Of a stretch of 20,052 bases of DNA, positions 7,018-14,573 are shown piece by piece. Source of the DNA: Bog-793 sp050014835 (GTDB taxonomy: Bacteria; Actinomycetota; Acidimicrobiia; Acidimicrobiales; Bog-793); assembly GCA_050014835.1 (NCBI GenBank), contig JBEKCO010000033.1, positions 1 to 20,052 of the forward strand, written 5' to 3'. A program made the position numbers and the translations under genes. The number at the start of each line of letters is the position of its first letter. The stretch's first letter is position 1. The notes beneath the pieces were generated by a model, which saw only the letters and a list, made by a program, of their open reading frames with translations, searched no databases and had not been told where the DNA came from.

Positions 7018-7953
7018 GTGCAGCTCTTCCGGAGCTGCCTCGTCTCCTCCGAGTACCCGGGGGTCGAGGCGGCGACGAAGTGGCTCTTCGAACGGCTCGA
7101 CGTGGAGTACACGGTCAACACGGACCAGACCTGCTGCACGGGGCTCGGCTACTACTCGGACCTCATGCCGTTCCAGACGACGCTCGCCGTCGCGGCGCGC
7201 AACGCCTGCGTGGCGGTGGAAGCCGACCACCCGGTCCAGTCGTATCTGTGCTCGACGTGCTACGCGATCAACAAGAAGTGCCGCGACGTGCTGAACGTCC
7301 CGGAATACCGGCGGCAGGCGAACGAGACGCTCGCGAAGATCGGCCGCCGCTACGACGACCGCATCGCCGGCACGATCCAGCACCGTCACACCCTCGAGAT
7401 CCTCTGGAGCCGGCACCGACAGATCCCCGACCTCATCCGCCGACGGCTGTCGGGCCTCAAGGTCGCGACCCACCCGGCGTGTCACTACTGCAAGGTCTTC
7501 CCCGACGAGGTGCTCGGGGACAGCGAGAACTTCATGCTTCCCGAGGACCTGCTCGAACCGATGGGCGTCGAGAAGACCGGGAACTACCCGGAGAAGACGA
7601 CGCACTGCGGCGCCGGATTCCGTCAGATCTACGTCAACCCCTCGCGCTCACTCGCCGTCACCCGGGAGAAGCTGCGGCGACTGGCGGCCGAGAGGATCGA
7701 CGTGCTTGTCCACATGTGCCCGAACTGCTCGGTCCAGTTCGACCGCTACCACGACGCCATCTCGGCGTCCTCCGGCGAGGAGTATCCCTTCGTCCACCTC
7801 CACGTGCAGCAGCTCGTGGCGCTCGCCCTCGGGGCCGACCCGGACACGGTCTGCGGCGTCGAGGCGCACTCCCAGAACCTCGAGCCGCTGCTCGAACGCA
7901 TCGGCGCCCGGAAACGCTCGAGCGTGGCGGCTCCGGCGGGAAGGAGCGACTGA
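7018..7953 (+). CDS. hdrB: HdrB-like CCG-domain subunit with one altered cluster site
   Basis: A 311-residue protein. The first CCG motif is complete: Cys7-X31-Cys39Cys40-X37-Cys78-X2-Cys81. The second has Cys155, then His196-Cys197 where a Cys-Cys pair is expected ('THCGAGF'), then Cys234-X2-Cys237 ('MCPNCS'). In HdrABC-MvhAGD each CCG motif holds a noncubane [4Fe-4S] cluster, and the two clusters cleave the disulfide substrate. Here one cluster lacks a ligand, so chemistry or substrate may differ. The start is the only in-frame candidate after the TAA at 6964: GTG with AAAGG upstream. It is the first gene of a seven-gene operon, and its stop overlaps the next start by four bases. Cytoplasmic. 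Confidence 0.88.
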   Translation: MQLFRSCLVSSEYPGVEAATKWLFERLDVEYTVNTDQTCCTGLGYYSDLMPFQTTLAVAARNACVAVEADHPVQSYLCSTCYAINKKCRDVLNVPEYRRQANETLAKIGRRYDDRIAGTIQHRHTLEILWSRHRQIPDLIRRRLSGLKVATHPACHYCKVFPDEVLGDSENFMLPEDLLEPMGVEKTGNYPEKTTHCGAGFRQIYVNPSRSLAVTREKLRRLAAERIDVLVHMCPNCSVQFDRYHDAISASSGEEYPFVHLHVQQLVALALGADPDTVCGVEAHSQNLEPLLERIGARKRSSVAAPAGRSD

Positions 7954-10900
7954 CGCGCTGCGGCGTCTTCCTCTGCGAGTGCGGGGGCAACATCTCCGAC
8001 GTCCTGGACCTCAGGTCCCTCGCCGCCGGTGGTCGCGCCCTGCCCGGTGTCGTGAACGTGTCGGTCAGCCAGTTCATGTGCGGCACCGAGGGGCGGCGGC
8101 GCATCGAGCGTGCCGTGCAGTCGCGCGGACTCGACCACATCGTGATCGGCGCCTGCTCGCGGCGCGTCCAGGGCCCGACGTTCGAGCGCATCGCGCGTGA
8201 GCTGCGCCTCGGTGAGAACGCCGTGGCCTTCGCCAACCTGCGCGAAGGCTGTTCGTTCGTCCACCGCGACGAACCGGCGAAGGCGCAGAAAAAGGCCGAG
8301 ATGATCCTCGCCGCGTCGGTCGCCCGCGCGGCCCAGCAGGCCGACCTGAAGCGGTCCCGGACGTTCCTGCACCGTTCCGCGGTCGTCGTTGGTGGGGGGA
8401 TCGGTGGGATGTCCGCCGCCGAGGAGCTCGCCGACGCTGGCATCGACGTGCACATCGTCGAACGCGAGCAGTCGCTCGGCGGTTACATGGCGCGCTTGTC
8501 GAAGACCTTCCCCACCGAGGACTGCGCGATGTGCTCGCTCGCGCCTCGTCTCGCCAACGCCGCGACGGACTCACGCATCCACGTCCACACGCTCTCCGAG
8601 GTGACGTCCGTCGTCGGTCCGCCGGGCGAGCTGCGGGTTCGGGTGCTCCACCGTCCGAGCTACGTCTCCGAGCGCTGTGTCGCCTGCGGGCGGTGCACCT
8701 CAACGTGCCCGGTCGAGCTCGAGAGCGCCTTCGACTTCGGCATGGCGAAGCGCAAGGCGATCGGACGGCCGTTCGCCAACGCGGTCCCCGCGGGGTTCGC
8801 GATCGACTACCGCGGCTGGGCGCCCTGCGTCGCGGTCTGCCCGGTGCACACCGCCGCCCAGGGGGTTGCCGCCCTCGTCGCCCAGGGGCACACCGCCGAC
8901 GCCTACGAGCTGGCGAGTCGGGAGAACCCCTTCCCGAGCGTGTGCGGCCGGGTCTGTCGCCACGAGTGCGAGACCTCGTGCACGCGGGGCCGGGTCGACG
9001 AGCCTGTCGCGATCGCCGGCATCGGGCGCTTCGTCGCCGACCACGTCATGGCGGCGCCCCCGGTCGTCGCGCCCCCGGCGGTGTACGAGGAGAAGGTCGC
9101 CGTCGTGGGCGCCGGTCCCGCGGGGCTCACCGCGGCGCGGGAGCTCACCCGGTTCGGCTACCACGTCACCGTTTTCGAGGCGCAGCCCGAAGCGGGCGGG
9201 GAACTGCGTCGTCTCGTCCCGGAGTTCCGCCTGCCACGCGAGCTGCTCGACCAGGAGGTCGGGCGCGTGCTCGCCCACGGCGTCGAGTTCCGAGCCGGCG
9301 AGCGTTGCGGCACGGACTTCACCGTGGACTCTCTTGTCTCCTCTGGTTTCCAGGCGGTGCTGCTCGCCGTCGGACGTCAGCGTGCCGCGGCCTCGACGCT
9401 TTCCGGAGCGGACCGGCCCGGCGTCGTCTCGGCCGCCGAGCTACTGAGCGCCCGCGCCACAGGCGAGCCGGTCGCGATCGGGCGGCGGGTGGTCGTGATC
9501 GGAAGCGGCGACACCGCCTTCGACGCCGCCCGCAGCTGCCTGCGGCTCGGGGCGCAGACCGTCACGGTCGCCTGCGCCGAGGACCGCCCGGGCGTCCCCG
9601 CCCAGCCGGAGCTCGTCACCGAGGCGATCGACGAAGGGGTCGAGCTCGCCTGCGAGCTCGTGCCGGTCGAGATCGCGGGAGCCGGCGCCGCCGGCGCCGT
9701 CCGGTTCCTCGCCCGGGTGGGCGAAGAGCCGCGCGAGATCGCCGCGGACTCTGTCGTCCTGGCGGACGAGTCGGAGATCGACGAGGGGTTCCTCGTCGGC
9801 GCGACCGGCGTCCGGGTCGCCGACGGACAGGTCGTCACGGACCGGGCGACGCTCGTCACGGAACGGCCCGGCGTGTTCGCAGCGGGCATCGCCGCGGTGG
9901 CGGGGCCGTCGACCCCGGTCGAGGCGATCGCCGACGGACGGCGTGCCGCTCGGGCGATCCACAACTTCCTGCGCGGCGAGGAGTGGGCGGAGGTCTGGCA
10001 ACCTGGCCGCCCGACGGCCGAGGTGGCGGACGCCGACCTGCCGTCGGGCAGGCCACAGCGGCGCCGGCCCATGCCGATGACCGCCCCCGAGGAGCGCAAG
10101 GGGACCTGGGACGAGGTGCGCCTCGGGTTCAGCGAGGACGACGCCGTCGCCGAGGCGCGGCGCTGTGTCGCCTGCGGTGGCTGCTGCGACTGCCGTTCCT
10201 GCGAGACGGTCTGCCCGGCGCACGCCATCGATTTCGACCAGGAGCCCTGGGAGGAGGAGTTGACGGTCGGCGCGATGGTGATCGCCACGGGCCACCGCGA
10301 GTTCGACGCCCGGCGCAAGCCTCCGCTCGGGTTCGGCCGGTACGCCAACGTGATCACCCAGAGCCAGCTCGCCCGCCTCGTCTCCGCCTCGGGGCCGACC
10401 GGCGGCGAGCTGCGGCGGCCCTCCGATGGCGAGACGCCGAAGCGGATCTTCATGCTGCAGTGCGTCGGCTCCCGCGACCAGACGTCGCGGGGCAACACGC
10501 ACTGCTCGGCGATCTGCTGCCTCTTCGCCACGGTGCACGCCTCGCTCATCAGACAGGACCACCCCGAGTGCGAGGTGACGATCGGCTACACGGACCTGCG
10601 GGCCCCTGGCAAGGCGCACGAGGAGTACTACCGGCTGGTGGCGACCCGCGGGGTTCGCTACGTCCGCACCCGGGTCGGCGAGCTGATCGAGGAGCCCGAC
10701 CAACGGCTCCGGGTCCGCTTCGAGGACACCGTCACCGGGCGCAAGACCGAGGAGCTGTTCGACCTCGTCGTGCTCTCCGCCGGGCTCGAGGGCTCGGACG
10801 GGACGGCGCAGATCGCCCGGGTGGCCGGCCTGCAGCAGGACGCCGCGGGCTTCCTGAAGGAGTACCACCCCAAGCTGCGCCCGGTGGACACCCAGCGCGC

Positions 10901-11252
10901 CGGCGTCTTTGTCGCCGGGACCGCCCAGGGCCCGAAGAACATCCCGGACACGATCGCCCAGGCCAAGGCGGCCGCGGCCCGCGTGATGTCGATGCTCTCG
11001 AGCGGCTTCCTCATGACCCCCGCCGAGGTCGCCTGGTCCGATCCCGAGGTCTGCATCGGTTGCGGCGTCTGCGAGAACGTCTGTCCCCAGGGCGCCGTGC
11101 ACCTCGTCGACGGAGCGCCTGCCCACGCCGTCGTCGAGTCGGAGAGCTGCCGGGGTTGCGGCATCTGCGTCGCCGAGTGCCCGTCCGGGGCGATGACCCT
11201 CGGTGGCTTCTCGGACGCCGAGATCCTCGCCGAGGTGACGGCCCGTGCCTAG
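7950..11252 (+). CDS. hdrA: HdrA with embedded GltD/NfnB-like NAD(P)H oxidoreductase module
   Basis: An ~1100-residue flavoprotein. Domains: the HdrA N-terminal domain ('CGVFLCECGGNISD', 4-130); an FAD Rossmann motif (GGGIGG ~147) with 'EDCAMCSLAPR'; a cubane motif Cys243-X2-C-X2-C-X3-C; and then a GltD-type insert. The insert has Cys293-X3-Cys297 and Cys332-X3-C-X3-C-X3-Cys344, GAGPAG at 387 (second FAD) and GSGDTA at 518 (nicotinamide nucleotide). It is followed by a Cys-rich motif C739-C755 (CVACGGCCDCRSCETVC). HdrA then resumes with 'QCVGSRD' (Cys838) and 'HCSAICC', and ends with two [4Fe-4S] motifs (from 1035 and 1067). HdrA normally bifurcates electrons at FAD, and NfnB/GltD modules exchange them with NADPH. 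No ATG/GTG/TTG is suitably placed; CTG 7950, inside a CTGA overlap and after AAGGAG, is the best start. It overlaps the next gene by eight bases. Confidence 0.88.
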   Translation: MTRCGVFLCECGGNISDVLDLRSLAAGGRALPGVVNVSVSQFMCGTEGRRRIERAVQSRGLDHIVIGACSRRVQGPTFERIARELRLGENAVAFANLREGCSFVHRDEPAKAQKKAEMILAASVARAAQQADLKRSRTFLHRSAVVVGGGIGGMSAAEELADAGIDVHIVEREQSLGGYMARLSKTFPTEDCAMCSLAPRLANAATDSRIHVHTLSEVTSVVGPPGELRVRVLHRPSYVSERCVACGRCTSTCPVELESAFDFGMAKRKAIGRPFANAVPAGFAIDYRGWAPCVAVCPVHTAAQGVAALVAQGHTADAYELASRENPFPSVCGRVCRHECETSCTRGRVDEPVAIAGIGRFVADHVMAAPPVVAPPAVYEEKVAVVGAGPAGLTAARELTRFGYHVTVFEAQPEAGGELRRLVPEFRLPRELLDQEVGRVLAHGVEFRAGERCGTDFTVDSLVSSGFQAVLLAVGRQRAAASTLSGADRPGVVSAAELLSARATGEPVAIGRRVVVIGSGDTAFDAARSCLRLGAQTVTVACAEDRPGVPAQPELVTEAIDEGVELACELVPVEIAGAGAAGAVRFLARVGEEPREIAADSVVLADESEIDEGFLVGATGVRVADGQVVTDRATLVTERPGVFAAGIAAVAGPSTPVEAIADGRRAARAIHNFLRGEEWAEVWQPGRPTAEVADADLPSGRPQRRRPMPMTAPEERKGTWDEVRLGFSEDDAVAEARRCVACGGCCDCRSCETVCPAHAIDFDQEPWEEELTVGAMVIATGHREFDARRKPPLGFGRYANVITQSQLARLVSASGPTGGELRRPSDGETPKRIFMLQCVGSRDQTSRGNTHCSAICCLFATVHASLIRQDHPECEVTIGYTDLRAPGKAHEEYYRLVATRGVRYVRTRVGELIEEPDQRLRVRFEDTVTGRKTEELFDLVVLSAGLEGSDGTAQIARVAGLQQDAAGFLKEYHPKLRPVDTQRAGVFVAGTAQGPKNIPDTIAQAKAAAARVMSMLSSGFLMTPAEVAWSDPEVCIGCGVCENVCPQGAVHLVDGAPAHAVVESESCRGCGICVAECPSGAMTLGGFSDAEILAEVTARA

Positions 11253-11724
11253 CGTCCCGGTTGCGCTCGTCCCCGGGACGGTCGCGCCCGTCCCGGAGGG
11301 CGCGGACGGCTCTGACCCCGACGACGGCGAACGCACGATCATCGCTTTTTTCTGCCGGGAATGCGCCTACGCCGCCGCCGACGCGACCGGGAACGCACGC
11401 ATCCCGTTGCCCACCACCGTTCGCAGCGTGCTCGTGCCGTGCACCGGCCGCGTCAGTCCCCTCCACGTGCTGAGCGCCCTCGCCGAGGGGGCCGACGGCG
11501 TCTTCGTGGCCGGCTGCCTCGAGGGCCAGTGCCACTACCGGGAAGGGAACCTGTCGGCGCTCGACCGGATCGCTTTCGTCCAACGATTGCTGGAATCCGT
11601 GGGGGTCGAGCCCGAGCGCGTCCAGATGTTCACGATGAGCGCCAACGACTCGCCGCGCTTCGTCGCCGCGACACGCCGGATGCACGCGACGATCTCGGGC
11701 CTGCCCCGGCTGTCGAGGCGGTAG
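11245..11724 (+). CDS. mvhD: MvhD/FrhD-like [2Fe-2S] electron-transfer subunit
   Basis: A 159-residue protein with an acidic, Pro-rich N-terminal extension of about 30 residues. The MvhD domain follows: 'IIAFFCRECAYAAAD' (Cys37, Cys40), 'LVPCTGRVSPLHVL' (Cys66) and 'AGCLEGQCHYREGN' (Cys91, Cys96). This is the 'hydrogenase iron-sulfur subunit' family, which carries one [2Fe-2S] cluster. It links HdrA to an electron-donating partner (hydrogenase or formate dehydrogenase in methanogens, other modules elsewhere). The GTG start has GAGGTG seven bases upstream and overlaps the HdrA stop by eight bases, so translation is probably coupled. No hydrogenase is present, so here it may bridge the two HdrA subunits or another donor. 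Confidence 0.9.
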   Translation: MPSVPVALVPGTVAPVPEGADGSDPDDGERTIIAFFCRECAYAAADATGNARIPLPTTVRSVLVPCTGRVSPLHVLSALAEGADGVFVAGCLEGQCHYREGNLSALDRIAFVQRLLESVGVEPERVQMFTMSANDSPRFVAATRRMHATISGLPRLSRR

Positions 11725-11727
11725 ACG

Positions 11728-12180
11728 GTGCCGCTCACCGCCCGCGGACGGGAGATGCTGGGTTCGCTCCCGGGGGTCGCGCCCAAGACGGCGACCGACG
11801 GGATCGGTTGCGAGATCGTCCGCCACGAGGAGCTCTGCATCGGCTGCGGCCGTTGCGTCAAGGTCTGCCCGTCCGCCGCCATCGCCGAGAGCGCACTTTT
11901 CGATCCGCTCCAGCTCTACGACGCTCCTGCCGGGACGACGCGGGGGGCCCTCGCTTCGGCGCTGCGGCGGATCGCCCGCCACGAGCCGGACGGTTCGTTC
12001 GAGGTCCCCGACCGGGTGCGGACCTTCCGGACGATCGAGTTCGACCGTGACCGCTGTCTCGGCTGTGGGGCGTGCACGCGCGCCTGTCCGACCGGCGCGG
12101 TGACGGCGCGGCCGGTCGACGGAACCGGCCCCGGGTGGCTCGCGGCCACGGAGAGCTTCGCCTCGGCGGTGCCGGCGTGA
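11728..12180 (+). CDS. Dicluster [4Fe-4S] ferredoxin-like protein of the Hdr operon
   Basis: A 150-residue protein with two cubane motifs, Cys37-X2-Cys40-X2-Cys43-X3-Cys47-Pro ('CIGCGRCVKVCP') and Cys110-X2-Cys113-X2-Cys116-X3-Cys120-Pro ('CLGCGACTRACP'). They are separated by an unusually long ~60-residue linker containing 'DPLQLYDAPAGTTRGALASA'. The long spacer makes it unlike the small clostridial ferredoxins. An electron-wire subunit or a dedicated ferredoxin of the complex is likely. It begins three bases after the MvhD stop (GTG, with GAGGCGG upstream) and ends in a GTGA overlap with the second HdrA gene. An extra Cys28 lies before the first motif. The exact family is not recognised. 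Confidence 0.85.
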   Translation: MPLTARGREMLGSLPGVAPKTATDGIGCEIVRHEELCIGCGRCVKVCPSAAIAESALFDPLQLYDAPAGTTRGALASALRRIARHEPDGSFEVPDRVRTFRTIEFDRDRCLGCGACTRACPTGAVTARPVDGTGPGWLAATESFASAVPA

Positions 12181-14573
12181 CGGGATCCGGCGCGGGCGCG
12201 GCCCGCGGCACACGCGTCCTCGTCTGCGAATGCGCCGGGACGATGGCGGCGAATGTCGACTTCGGCGTCGTGGAGCGCGGGATCGCCGAGGACGGGGGAC
12301 TCGTCGAACGACGTCGGGTGTGGTGCGGACGCGAGGGTCGGGCCCGGCTCGCCGAGCTCGCCGAGGACGGGTCGGGCGAGCGTCTGGTCTTCGTCGGCTG
12401 CTCCGCGGACTCCGTCGCGCAGCGCTTCGGGAACCTCGCGGCCCTGGGCCTCGACCTCGAGGTGGCCGACGTCCGGGAGGGCTGCTCCTGGGTCCACGGC
12501 GAGGACCGCACCGCGGTCACCGACAAGGCCCTGCGCATCGCCCGGGCGGCCGTGCGGTTTCCCGCGGCCCGCCCGCGGCCCGCCGCCCCCGCGGCACGTG
12601 CCGACTCGGTGGTCGTCGTCGGCGGGGGCGTCGCCGGTATCGCCACGGCGACCGAGCTCGCCCGGATGGGTCATCACGTCGACCTCGTCGAGCGCGAAGC
12701 GTTCCTCGGCGGCTATGCAACCCGGATCGGCACGGCCTATCCGACGAACGACTGCGGGGCGTGCCTGCCGACGATCGAGGAGCAGTCCGGGGTCCGCCGG
12801 TGCCTTTTCCGCAACGCCGCCGTCGACCACCCGAATCTCGCGATCTGGCGGCGCACCGAGGTGCAGTCGGTGTCCGGCGAACCGGGCGGGTTCGAGGTCA
12901 CCCTCCGCCAGCTCCCGAACATGGTGACGCAGGACTGCGTCGACTGCGGCCTGTGTGAGAAGGCGTGCGCGGTCACCGGTCCGGACGGTGAGCACAAGGC
13001 GATCTACTCAGAGTTGTTCGACGGCCGTGTCCGCTGGGCGGTCGACCTCGGCAGCTGCACGTTCTGCGGCGCCTGCGCCGAGGCGTGCCCCGTCGAGGCG
13101 ATCGACTTCACCCAGTCCCCGCGGCTCGCCACGATCCGGGCCGGCGCGATCGTTGCCGCCACCGGCTGCGACCCCGCCCCCGCGGAGCTCGTCGCCCACC
13201 TCGGCTACCCCGCCGAACGGGTGCTCACCCAGACCGAGTTCGCGCTTGTGCTCGACGAATGGGAGGAGCGGCTCTGGCTCGACCGCCCGCCGGTCGGGGA
13301 GGTCGTCATGGTCCAGTGCGCCGGGTCACGCGACCTGCGCCGCCTGCCGTACTGCTCGCGACTCTGCTGCACGATCGCCCTGAAGCACGCCATCCGGCTG
13401 CGGAGGCTCTTCCCGACGACGCGGGTGACGATCTGCTACCTCGAGCTGCGCACCCTCGGCACCGAGGGCGAGAGCTGGTACACGGCGGCACGGGCGGCCG
13501 GTGTCGAGTTCCTGCGGGGCTCCCCGCCCCGGGTCGAGCTCGACGCCGACAACCGGCCCGTCGTGGAGGTCGAGGACGTGGGCGCCGGCGTGAAGCGGGT
13601 GCTCCGGCCCGATCTCGTCGTGCTGTCGACCGGGTTCGTGCCGTCGGCTGACACCGAGCGCGTCGCCGGGGTGCTCGGCGCGCGACTCGACGCGGCGGGG
13701 TTCGTCGACGTCCTCGACGCGAAGAACCGGGTGACCGAGACGTCGGCCGAGGGCGTGTTCGTCTGCGGATCCGCCTCCGGGCCGAAGTCGCTCGCCGAGT
13801 CCTCGACCCAGGCGTCCGCGGCGGCGGGCCAGGTCCACCGCTACCTCACCTCGACGTCCCGGCGCCTCGGGGTGGTCCCGACGATCGACGGGTCGCGCTG
13901 TGTCGGATGCGACGTCTGCACGGGCGCCTGCCCGTTTGGGGCGGTGAGCCTCGTCGCGCGCCCCGGCGACGCGCCGCGCCCGGCAGGGCTGCGCGACGAC
14001 GCGATGATCGCCGTCCTCGACGCCGACCGCTGCCGGGCCTGCGGGATCTGCGCCGCGCACTGCCCGGAGCTGGCGATCGCCCACGGCCTCGACGACGAGA
14101 CGCTGCTCGGTCGGGTGCGGACGCTCGTCGAGGGCGCGGACCACCCCGTCGTCGGATTCGTCTGCGCCGAGTGCGCCGGCGCCGCCTTCTCGCTGGCGGG
14201 GGTGCGCCGCGACCGCTACCCGGAGAACGTGCGCCTCGTCGAGCTGCCCTGCCTCGGGAGGGTGAGCGCGCTGCACCTCGTCGAGGCGGCGCGGCTCGGT
14301 GCGGCGGGGGTCTTCCTCGCTGGTTGCGCCGAGGACCGCTGCCAGTACCGGGGTGGCGACCGGAGCGCCGCCGAGCAGATCGCCGTGGCGGTAGAGCTCC
14401 TCACCGAGGCGAGCAACCCGATACCGATCGAGCAGTGGCACCTGTGCGCCGCGGAGCGCCACACCGTCGGGCGCCGGCTCCGCACCTTCTGCGCCCACGC
14501 CGAGAAGCTCGCCGGTGAGCGGGCCGCCGGAGCCGATCCCGCCCTGGCGGGGATCGGCGGGGGATCGTCATGA
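12177..14573 (+). CDS. hdrA: HdrA-MvhD fusion protein (second HdrA)
   Basis: A 798-residue flavoprotein starting at the GTGA overlap. It has: an HdrA-type N-terminal domain ('RVLVCECAGTM'); an FAD motif GGGVAG at ~149 followed by 'FLGGYATRIGTAYPTNDCGAC'; a ferredoxin insert with motifs at Cys254-264 ('CVDCGLCEKAC', where Ala replaces the usual Pro after the last Cys) and Cys294-304; 'QCAGSRDLRRLPYCSRLCC' from Cys381; and two C-terminal cubane motifs (from 575 and 619). A fused MvhD domain follows (Cys663/666, 'LPCLGRVSALH' Cys692, 'AGCAEDRCQY' Cys717/722). Unlike the first HdrA it has no GltD insert. The HdrA-MvhD layout recalls QmoB-like proteins of sulfate reducers and some Hdr clusters. 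Two different HdrA proteins suggest a heterodimeric core, which is an inference. Confidence 0.9.
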   Translation: MTGSGAGAARGTRVLVCECAGTMAANVDFGVVERGIAEDGGLVERRRVWCGREGRARLAELAEDGSGERLVFVGCSADSVAQRFGNLAALGLDLEVADVREGCSWVHGEDRTAVTDKALRIARAAVRFPAARPRPAAPAARADSVVVVGGGVAGIATATELARMGHHVDLVEREAFLGGYATRIGTAYPTNDCGACLPTIEEQSGVRRCLFRNAAVDHPNLAIWRRTEVQSVSGEPGGFEVTLRQLPNMVTQDCVDCGLCEKACAVTGPDGEHKAIYSELFDGRVRWAVDLGSCTFCGACAEACPVEAIDFTQSPRLATIRAGAIVAATGCDPAPAELVAHLGYPAERVLTQTEFALVLDEWEERLWLDRPPVGEVVMVQCAGSRDLRRLPYCSRLCCTIALKHAIRLRRLFPTTRVTICYLELRTLGTEGESWYTAARAAGVEFLRGSPPRVELDADNRPVVEVEDVGAGVKRVLRPDLVVLSTGFVPSADTERVAGVLGARLDAAGFVDVLDAKNRVTETSAEGVFVCGSASGPKSLAESSTQASAAAGQVHRYLTSTSRRLGVVPTIDGSRCVGCDVCTGACPFGAVSLVARPGDAPRPAGLRDDAMIAVLDADRCRACGICAAHCPELAIAHGLDDETLLGRVRTLVEGADHPVVGFVCAECAGAAFSLAGVRRDRYPENVRLVELPCLGRVSALHLVEAARLGAAGVFLAGCAEDRCQYRGGDRSAAEQIAVAVELLTEASNPIPIEQWHLCAAERHTVGRRLRTFCAHAEKLAGERAAGADPALAGIGGGSS

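Noticed and set aside
7080..7949. Upstream extension of hdrA to GTG 7080
   Set aside because: It would overlap nearly all of hdrB, and the extra residues are out-of-frame Arg/Pro-rich sequence with no HdrA homology.
8531..11473. 980-codon plus-strand ORF inside hdrA, and 9441-11342 on the minus strand
   Set aside because: Both are Arg/Gly/Ala-rich shadows; all cofactor motifs fall in the hdrA frame.
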